Shown here piece after piece: positions 1-9,400 of a DNA stretch of 64,000 nt. How positions within the stretch are numbered: position 1 is the first letter of the stretch; each line of letters begins with the position of its first letter. This DNA comes from Mesodorylaimus sp. YZB2_4 (taxonomy: Eukaryota; Nematoda; Enoplea; Dorylaimida; Dorylaimidae): contig JASANH010000601.1 in assembly GCA_030248295.1 (NCBI GenBank), positions 124,001 to 188,000 of the forward strand. The letters are read 5' to 3'. The notes under the pieces are model-generated. The model did no database searches and had not been told where the DNA came from. It worked only from the letters and a program-made list of their open reading frames with translations. Position numbers and translations under genes: made by a program.

Positions 1-1416
1 GCTTCATCGAAAAAACAACATCCTTCGAACAAAAGTTCGAAAAAATCGAAATCCGATGATCAATCATCAACAGTGGCGGCTGCACCGGATTCGATTACGA
101 TGGATGATTTGAAATCGTTAATCAGTTTCGGAAATTTTCTGATAGGATTTTGTGTAATGATTTATTGCGGTTATTGGTTCGGCGTTTATATTTCGACTTT
201 GCACGAAAATCAAATGTGGTTTACGAATATTCAAGAAGTGGAAAGAGAAATCTCGTTTCGAACCGAATGTGGCCTTTATTATTCTTATTACAAGCATTTA
301 GTTCATGCATCGGCATTTTGGAAAGGTAAGATTTTAAAATTTCTCGCAAATTATTGGCAGATCTGCACGGTTTTTATTTGGATTTTGAATGTTTGTTTTT
401 TGAATATTGTAGAGGGGATATTTAGTTTAGACTTTTAATTTTGAGACTTGATTCTGTGATTTTTTTACCGATATAAAAATGTTTTGTCTATAAATATTGG
501 ATATTCTAATTTGAGACTGAATTTTTTGAATTTCTGTTTTGATTCGGACTTTTTTCGTATTTTAGGCCTTCATGATTTGTCATTAGACAATGCAACTGAA
601 CATGCGCGTACGATCAATATTATACAACGTTTCAATATTTTTCCCGAAATTGCCTTAGCTGCTATTTATCGATTATTTACTGATTTTTGGCATCGATTGA
701 CGGGCGGTCCAATATTTTTTTACGTTTATTCAATTTTCGCGTTGAATGGATTTTATATGTGCGTGATATTTGCTACGAGCTGGATGATGACGAGCGGATC
801 GTGGTTGGCTGGATTATTATGCGTGGCCTTTTATATTATGAATTTGGACGATACGACTCGTGTATCTTTCACCATCAATTTACGCGAATCGTTTGCTATC
901 CCGTTCTTTTTCCTTCAAACATTTTTTACTTGCTATTATCTTCGACGTGTCCAAACAACGACGCGCGATGAAAAAATATCACGAAATCGATGGGAAAGCG
1001 TATCTCAGTTGGGCGTATTTGTCAGTTCGTTATTATTCTCGTTATCTTGGCAATTCAATCAGTTCTTCCTTTTTCTGCAAGCATTGACCTTATATGGAAT
1101 GGGCATTTTGTTGTTGGCTCCTCGAGCCAAGATATCGCGTCTTCTATTGTTGAATGGGGCCGCCTTGCTGGCCACGTGTCTTCTGCAAATGGGCCAGCCT
1201 ATGCTATTGGGCTCGATATACCTTAGCTTCGTGCCTGCAGCTATGCTGAGCATGTATTTGTGTCGAGAGTGGTCCATTTCTGGTGGAATCGTTGGTGGTG
1301 GGTTGAAGTTGATCGTGCAAACAGTCTTCACATTTTTGATGACGATCCCCTTAAATATCGCTGTCAAGAAGTTATTGAATTTGGAAGCGGATGAACATAT
1401 TTTCAAGTTTTTAAAA
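1..1416 (+). pseudogene. Partial duplicate of DPY19 exons 1-2
   Basis: This is a direct copy of the first two coding exons of the complete DPY19 gene that starts at 3439, offset by exactly 3483 bases. The exon 1 part covers 1-325 (its first 45 bases lie outside the window) and the exon 2 part covers 566-1416. The long open frames of both copies translate identically, introns included. Exons 3 and 4 do not follow, because the repeat ends before them, so this copy cannot make the full enzyme. It is either a recent tandem duplication fragment or an assembly duplicate; the indel-rich tail of the copy favours the second. Confidence 0.85.
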
Positions 1417-2590
1417 GTAAGTAGGGAATTCAGGGGAGGAGGAGGGAGGCTGGTCGTGAAGGTTTCGTTATGCCCATGTGGAAATCAGGGTATGGTGTGA
1501 AGTATAGGTACAGCAGTCAGGGGCATGCCAGGCCAGCATTGGTCGATCCGATCGGACTGTTGGATCGACATCTGCTGGGAAGTGATAACGTTAAGTATTG
1601 CCTATCCTGTAATAATCGAGTCCCATCTTTGAAGTTGGTATTGAATCTCGCTGCAGATATTGAATAGTTCTCCCGTGTCCCGTTGATGTGGCCTGATAAA
1701 CGATGACAGCGAGGGAGTGGTGCCAAGTGCGTCACCCCCATTGAAATTTTATTTTTGTAGCGGATTGGCCAGAAGCGGATTGGGTGGGATGTAGGTCTGA
1801 AATCGGATCGGATCGATCGATGCTAGCTGGCGGGTGCTCAGGCGATTTTCCAGGGTGGTTGGTCTTGGGTAGTTGTAGGGACTAAAATGGAATTTGGACA
1901 CTTTCCCCTAAAGAAGCCATGTCATACAATAGGGTAGAGCCCGAAATTTGTGGCGAAAAGTTATATTTCTTGCAACTTTTTACGAAACATTTGCGGCAAT
2001 GGCACATGGTTCCATTGGCTTTTCTTCAGAATGCATAATTTTAGGGGTAGGCAGAGATAAACATGTTTTTCCATGAGGCCCCAGGAAGAGGGGGTAAAAC
2101 TTGCATGGGGGACCTTGGCGACTTTTTAGTCGACCAAGTTTAGTAGTGGTGATCCCCGTGGGGGAGGGCCTCTCTCCCGCTCCATGGGGTGAGTGCTGCA
2201 GTGGTGCATATTGCAAGGTAGCGAGTGGCTGGCTCCTCCCGGGTATCCCCAGTCATGGAGGCGCTTTCCGAACCATAAACCCTCGATGGCTTTGTATCCA
2301 GCCGTTAGTACCAGTCGAAATGCGTCGAATGGAGAGACGGAGTCAAACGAGGAGATAGTCGCAGTCACAGCCCACCCGCCATCTCCGACGAATCAGTGTC
2401 CATCAGGTGCCCTCGTGCGGATCTCCCAGCGGAGTGGCTCCACTACAGGAGACGGTTAGCCTGAACATTGAAAAATACTTTTCCCGTGGGGTTGTTCGCC
2501 AAAAGCTGGCAGGGTCTTCTCCTTCCGTGCATTTTTCACCGTGTCCCCTGGGGTCAAGTATGGGCAAGGGGGGGGGCGGGGGGGGGGCAC
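1..2590 (+). repeat. Direct repeat, copy 1 (of 3484-6100)
   Basis: Bases 1 to about 2150 match 3484 to about 5633 without differences that I could find. From about 2150 to 2570 the copies still align, but copy 1 lacks many scattered single to triple bases that copy 2 has. Homology ends in the G-run after the sequence TCAAGTATGGGCAAGG. From about 2590 to 3438 the sequence is unique and leads into the start of the DPY19 gene. Confidence 0.9.
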
Positions 2591-3438
2591 GACGGGCGTC
2601 TCCAGTCCCCCCCCAGCAGGCTTTGGGCACTGGGGGTTCTCGTGGCATGGCAGGAATGATTGCGACATCTGCAAACTTCGAAAAAGCCACTCGCGCGTCC
2701 GGGCGACGCAATCCAAGCGATTTCGCGGCGGGTGGTCGCCCATCGCCCAAAAAATGGGCTCAAAAAAAAGCAATATTTTTTCTCTCACTCGCAAAAAATT
2801 AATCTCAATTCGACCAAAAGAAAAAACGCAAAAATTTCTCCCGAGTTGTTTATTTTGTTTTATGTGTTCAATGTTTCTTAAGGCCTGGCGCTCTTGCACC
2901 ACCAGCAGCAAAAATTTAGCGAAGCAGAACTAATTTGTATCACCCTTTTACCTCCCTAAAAAAACTGTTCAGAAATTTCATCCTAATTTATCAGTTTCAA
3001 ATTTTCTTCAGGTTCTTTATTTCCACTCTCAGCTTTCGGCGAATGAGTGCTGTTTTTCGCGCGAAATGTTATAGCGTGCCATTTGCGCGTCGTCCAGCGT
3101 TTGATCCTCCTGTGTTTCGTCATTTTAATTTTCACGCAATGAATCGCAGCCCTTCGCGTATTTCAGATGCTTAAAAGCTGTCAGTGATTCGAGGTTTTAA
3201 TTTTCGCTGTTACTTTCTCCATTTCGGCCTTCTGTAGTATTTAGTGTCAGTGGCTCTTTTGGCGCGTGTTTTCCAGCCTCCCTTCTTATTTTTCGTCCTC
3301 CTTTTTCTGCCTAAGGGTTTCTTGATAGTGTGTGCAGCCCCGTTTCCCAGTGTAGGTTTCCCTCCCTCCCACCCTTTCCCTTTTAGCCTATTTTATTCTT
3401 TCCTTAGAGGTGCTTTTTAGTCTTCAATCAGGAGAATC
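1417..3438. other. Non-coding stretch upstream of DPY19
   Basis: No exon is recognisable here. It holds the intron-2 part of the duplicated fragment, a degraded tRNA-like SINE at about 2170-2290, the start of a miniature-element end at about 2555, then AT-rich unique sequence from 2750. The last part, 2950-3438, is T- and C-rich and probably contains the DPY19 promoter and 5' UTR. Confidence 0.6.
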
Positions 3439-6400
3439 ATGGAAACGCGTCAACGAAAAAAACCAACGAGTGCAACGAACGCTGCTTCATCGAAAAAACA
3501 ACATCCTTCGAACAAAAGTTCGAAAAAATCGAAATCCGATGATCAATCATCAACAGTGGCGGCTGCACCGGATTCGATTACGATGGATGATTTGAAATCG
3601 TTAATCAGTTTCGGAAATTTTCTGATAGGATTTTGTGTAATGATTTATTGCGGTTATTGGTTCGGCGTTTATATTTCGACTTTGCACGAAAATCAAATGT
3701 GGTTTACGAATATTCAAGAAGTGGAAAGAGAAATCTCGTTTCGAACCGAATGTGGCCTTTATTATTCTTATTACAAGCATTTAGTTCATGCATCGGCATT
3801 TTGGAAAGGTAAGATTTTAAAATTTCTCGCAAATTATTGGCAGATCTGCACGGTTTTTATTTGGATTTTGAATGTTTGTTTTTTGAATATTGTAGAGGGG
3901 ATATTTAGTTTAGACTTTTAATTTTGAGACTTGATTCTGTGATTTTTTTACCGATATAAAAATGTTTTGTCTATAAATATTGGATATTCTAATTTGAGAC
4001 TGAATTTTTTGAATTTCTGTTTTGATTCGGACTTTTTTCGTATTTTAGGCCTTCATGATTTGTCATTAGACAATGCAACTGAACATGCGCGTACGATCAA
4101 TATTATACAACGTTTCAATATTTTTCCCGAAATTGCCTTAGCTGCTATTTATCGATTATTTACTGATTTTTGGCATCGATTGACGGGCGGTCCAATATTT
4201 TTTTACGTTTATTCAATTTTCGCGTTGAATGGATTTTATATGTGCGTGATATTTGCTACGAGCTGGATGATGACGAGCGGATCGTGGTTGGCTGGATTAT
4301 TATGCGTGGCCTTTTATATTATGAATTTGGACGATACGACTCGTGTATCTTTCACCATCAATTTACGCGAATCGTTTGCTATCCCGTTCTTTTTCCTTCA
4401 AACATTTTTTACTTGCTATTATCTTCGACGTGTCCAAACAACGACGCGCGATGAAAAAATATCACGAAATCGATGGGAAAGCGTATCTCAGTTGGGCGTA
4501 TTTGTCAGTTCGTTATTATTCTCGTTATCTTGGCAATTCAATCAGTTCTTCCTTTTTCTGCAAGCATTGACCTTATATGGAATGGGCATTTTGTTGTTGG
4601 CTCCTCGAGCCAAGATATCGCGTCTTCTATTGTTGAATGGGGCCGCCTTGCTGGCCACGTGTCTTCTGCAAATGGGCCAGCCTATGCTATTGGGCTCGAT
4701 ATACCTTAGCTTCGTGCCTGCAGCTATGCTGAGCATGTATTTGTGTCGAGAGTGGTCCATTTCTGGTGGAATCGTTGGTGGTGGGTTGAAGTTGATCGTG
4801 CAAACAGTCTTCACATTTTTGATGACGATCCCCTTAAATATCGCTGTCAAGAAGTTATTGAATTTGGAAGCGGATGAACATATTTTCAAGTTTTTAAAAG
4901 TAAGTAGGGAATTCAGGGGAGGAGGAGGGAGGCTGGTCGTGAAGGTTTCGTTATGCCCATGTGGAAATCAGGGTATGGTGTGAAGTATAGGTACAGCAGT
5001 CAGGGGCATGCCAGGCCAGCATTGGTCGATCCGATCGGACTGTTGGATCGACATCTGCTGGGAAGTGATAACGTTAAGTATTGCCTATCCTGTAATAATC
5101 GAGTCCCATCTTTGAAGTTGGTATTGAATCTCGCTGCAGATATTGAATAGTTCTCCCGTGTCCCGTTGATGTGGCCTGATAAACGATGACAGCGAGGGAG
5201 TGGTGCCAAGTGCGTCACCCCCATTGAAATTTTATTTTTGTAGCGGATTGGCCAGAAGCGGATTGGGTGGGATGTAGGTCTGAAATCGGATCGGATCGAT
5301 CGATGCTAGCTGGCGGGTGCTCAGGCGATTTTCCAGGGTGGTTGGTCTTGGGTAGTTGTAGGGACTAAAATGGAATTTGGACACTTTCCCCTAAAGAAGC
5401 CATGTCATACAATAGGGTAGAGCCCGAAATTTGTGGCGAAAAGTTATATTTCTTGCAACTTTTTACGAAACATTTGCGGCAATGGCACATGGTTCCATTG
5501 GCTTTTCTTCAGAATGCATAATTTTAGGGGTAGGCAGAGATAAACATGTTTTTCCATGAGGCCCCAGGAAGAGGGGGTAAAACTTGCATGGGGGACCTTG
5601 GCGACTTTTTAGTCGACCAAGTTTAGTAGTGGTGATCCCTACGTGGGGGGTAGGGTAACCTCTCTCCCGCTGGCCATGGTGGTGCAGTGCTGCAGTGGTG
5701 CATATTGCAAGGTAGCGAGTGGCTGGACTCCTCCCGGGTTCAATCCCCAGTCATGGAGGTCGCTTTCCGAACCATAAACCCTCGATGGCTTTGTATGCCA
5801 GGCCGTTAGTACCAGTCGAAATGCGTCGAATGGAGAGACGGAAGTCAAACGAGGAGATAGTCTCGCCAGGGTTCACAGCCCACCCGCCATCGTCCGACGA
5901 AGTCAGTGTCCAGTCGAGGATGCCCTCGTGCGGAGGTACTCCCAGCGGAGTGTGCTGGCCGACTACAGGCAGAACGGGCTTAAGCCTGCAACATTGAAAA
6001 AATAACTTTTCCCGTGGGGTTGTTCGGCCAAAAAGCTGGCAAGGGTCTTCTCCTTCCGTGCATTTTTCACCGTGTACCCCTGGGGTCAAGTATGGGCAAG
6101 GGGGGACCCTCCCCCGGGAGATACCCAGTTGCGCCGCTCCCGGATTGCGCCGTTCGGATTGCGCCGTTTTAGTTGCGCCGTTTCCTGATTGCGCCGTTTT
6201 GAGTTGCGCCGATTTTCAATTGCGCCGCTTTGAGTTGCGCCGGTCACAAATTGCGCTGTTTTCTCAGGTTGTAATTCGATACCAGTACATACAGACTCAG
6301 TACATCAGTGCATACAGCAAATACTTATCGTCATCGAATGAAACATTAACGAATACAATAAAAAATATAGTTATTTGTCGCAAACCTGAACTACACAAAT

Positions 6401-9400
6401 CCTAGTTAGAACGCCACAGGACTAGCCAAACTGTAAGAAATGCCACGAATAAACCGCATGGCGTCAATTTCACCAGAATCGAATTGGCGTTGCAGAGTTT
6501 CGATGCGGCGATCAATGGTTACGTAAAGCTTGTTCGGCCGAACAATGTCTTGCCCAGCCATTGCTGCCATGATCGTCGTTTCGTTAGCATCAGTTTCCGT
6601 TGCCATGCTCTGAAACACATGGAAATGAATCAAAAGAGAACAGATAAAACCACTTGGCAACGAGTCAAATAAACACCCCCACTCACCTTCACAAAAAGGT
6701 AAATATTGGGATGATTCTTGGCAACAATTGAGCTGAAGCGTTTGTTCCAAGCTTCTAAATCGTTGTTGGTCCTTCGGCGAACACCATACATATTCCATGA
6801 ATCTAGGGCGATGTCGCCACCCAGCCACTGGTTCTCGAAATATGTGAACAGTGGGCGAACAGCCAGAGGCGCATCATCAGTCAAAAGCTCGAAAGTCGGG
6901 CGGACCATTGGAACTGGCAAAAACGCTAGCGCCATCAGCATCCGGATATTGATGCGAGCATTTTCGTCGTTTTTGTACAGATCGGAAAGTCCTGAAATTT
7001 GAAATAGTTTAAATGCTACAAGGTAGATGTGGGACTTATAATTTTTTATTAGAGACGCTGCGCTTACCAAGGTTTTGCAGCTTTCGATAGACACACTGGC
7101 AGAAGTGAAAATAGCATCCCAAGTGGCGAGCGTTAGGGAATTCGTCCCTAATTGCTGGCAGCAAACCACTTTCGAAATCTGACGTGATAATTTGTGGCGA
7201 AAATTGCAAGTGCTGTTCTACCGCTTTGTCTTTCAGTAACCTAACAACAAAATCGCTATTGCCCAGGAAAAATGTGCGGGGCGAAATGCTTACCTGAATA
7301 ATGCCACGTAAATGTTTCGAGTCTTCTCTGGCAGCAAGCAGTAAAGCAGTGGATAATGCTTATTTCCAACGAATGCATGGATCGTGAAGACCTGTTGGAA
7401 GAAAGGCGGGGCGACGGAAAACGTTCCATCCATGAAAATTCGTTGAGCACCACATAACCTAAAACGGTGTAGGTATAATAAAGGTCAGCTTAGATTGCTA
7501 GCACATGTATGCTGTACCTAACGAAGTTTCGGGGCGTTCCGAATACCATAAATCGATTACCGTTATCAGAATGGAAAAGCATGTCGTCGCCAGTTCCAGT
7601 TGTACGCATTGCGCGAGGAATATCTATAGCTTCTCGGGACTGAGGCAAAGGTGGCATGCTCTTGTGACGGCTTGCGTATAGAGCTGTCGATGCAGTCTTA
7701 AAAGTCGGGAAAACAGCCGCAGCGCCTTCATTGCTTGCCAAGCTTGCAGCTAAAAAGACATGTTACAAGTCTTTTGGTATGATAAGGTCTCACTAGCCAA
7801 AATATAGCTTACCTGCTTCCACATGTATCTTCGGAATGGGCGTTGATTCGCTTTTGGCTCGTTGTTTCATGGCCGAAACAGTCTTTTTAACCAGAGCTTG
7901 TTCGGGATCTGGCATGTGATTGTGATCACCACGCGGCATTGGATCAGTGTTTTGGAGCGTCGTCCACAATTTGCCTGTGCAACTTTTCTGATTGCAACGC
8001 CACCGCTTCCTCAGATTATTAGTTTCAGCCAATCGATAAATGAACCCTCCAAATGAACAGGCTTCCTTATCTTTCTCAGTTGCAAAAACTTCCATGGTGA
8101 AGTAAACGATGGATACGACCGACTGGAAATCGAATATGTCGACAGGTGGACTTTACTAATTGATTCCATGTTTTTTCTGGGTTTTATACCAAACTGACAA
8201 TAGGCAGATGACCCGCCCAATCAAACAATAGATGACCCGGCTCAATCAAAGAGCGGCGCAACAGAGAGAAGCGCAACTCGGGACTGGCGCAATTAGGACA
8301 CGGCGCTAAACAAAACAGCGCAAATCGGTCAGCGCAATTAGGAACGGCGCAATCGGGAACGGCGAAACTGGCCTACACCCCCTCCCCCTCCCTGCTGGGC
8401 CGGCCAGGACATCGAGCCCTTCCTCTCGAACCCCCCCCCCCCCCCCAGCCCCACCTCAGGTCCAGCCCTGGCCTTCAAGCAAAGGCCAATTGTCCAGCCA
8501 GCCTACAGTGCTGTATGTTAACAGTCATACAACTCACTTACTCGACTCGACCCAAACCTGACCTGTCTCACGCGCAATCAGATCAGGCTTGGGCGATCTG
8601 ATCTGATCTCTCCCTCCCCCCCCCCCCCAAAACCCCCCTCTAACCCAGCCGACCTTGCCTGGGGTTTGATGAGAAAGCATGTCACCCCTTCCTCTGAGAT
8701 GAAAAATTTTTTTGTTAAAAAAATCAGCTAGGGAAATTGCTTGTTCGTCACATGAGTGGTGGCCTTCCGCCAGCATCAGACCCCTTGTCCATACTTGATA
8801 TGGCATATCCGATTGAGCAGACTGATGCGGTCCACTAGTGTATGTTTCCGACTGTTTTCAGTCCATTGTTTATTTCAGGGCAAATTCGGTTTTGCTGATC
8901 CACGTGATTTCGAATCTCGCATCTATTTGTGCCACGGGGCCTTCGTCTTCCTTGACAGCGACTTCTTTGTGCGCACGACCCTGTCGGGCCATTTCCTCTT
9001 CCCGTTGTACCTATCGGTATTGGCTGGTGGTCTGTTCATTATTGGCAAGGATATCCTGATGGAATGGTGCGCCCCGATCATGCCCTACGTCCGACACGTC
9101 CCATTGGATAAAACTGATCCGACAGATAAACCCTATTGTTTCAATAAAAGACCCGACTTGGCATTTCTGATCATTCAATCAGCCTTTTTCGGTCTGGTGG
9201 CAATGATGGCGTTGAGGATCAAGTATATTTGGGTGCCTCATATTTGCATATTGGCGCCCATCTTGGTGGCTGATCGGAAACTATGGCACGATGGATTCCG
9301 AGCAATTTTTTCAAGCATGCCGGCCTGGAAGAACCGAACACCGTGGCCAGCTGATGTGGCGAGACACGCCTTGACTGCATTCATATTGATCACGCTCTTG

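Larger units (their letters stand above)
6125..8371 (-). mobile_element. Mutator-like (MULE) DNA transposon, apparently complete
   Basis: The element starts CCAGTTGCGCCG (6125) and ends as the inverted CGGCGAAACTGG (8371). Both ends, about 150 bp and 130 bp, are built of tandem TTGCGCC-type units in opposite orientation, forming long imperfect terminal inverted repeats. Between them lies one intact transposase gene on the minus strand. I did not find a convincing 8-10 bp target duplication at the chosen ends, so the exact termini may be off by a few bases. It sits inside another element and antisense to DPY19. Confidence 0.85.
6086..8801. mobile_element. Miniature inverted-repeat element split by a MULE
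   Basis: The left end TCAAGTATGGGCAAGG (6086-6101) and the right end CCTTGTCCATACTTGA (8785-8800) are inverted copies with one mismatch. Interior segments such as CAGGCCAATTGTCCAGCCAGCC-like text and CAATCAGATCAGGCTT (8574-8589) are shared with a compact relative at 14232-14581. The copy here is interrupted between about 6124 and 8372 by a Mutator-like transposon. It lies in DPY19 intron 2, only about 80 bases upstream of exon 3. No transposase belonging to this element is visible. Confidence 0.7.

Noticed and set aside
687..1406. Overlapping open frames in other frames and on the minus strand across DPY19 exon 2 (both copies)
   Set aside because: They are shadows of the conserved coding frame and repeat exactly in both copies.
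6126..6275. CRISPR-like array of TTGCGCC units
   Set aside because: The units are 8-11 bases, degenerate and irregularly spaced, occur inverted at both ends of a transposon, and the host is a eukaryote.
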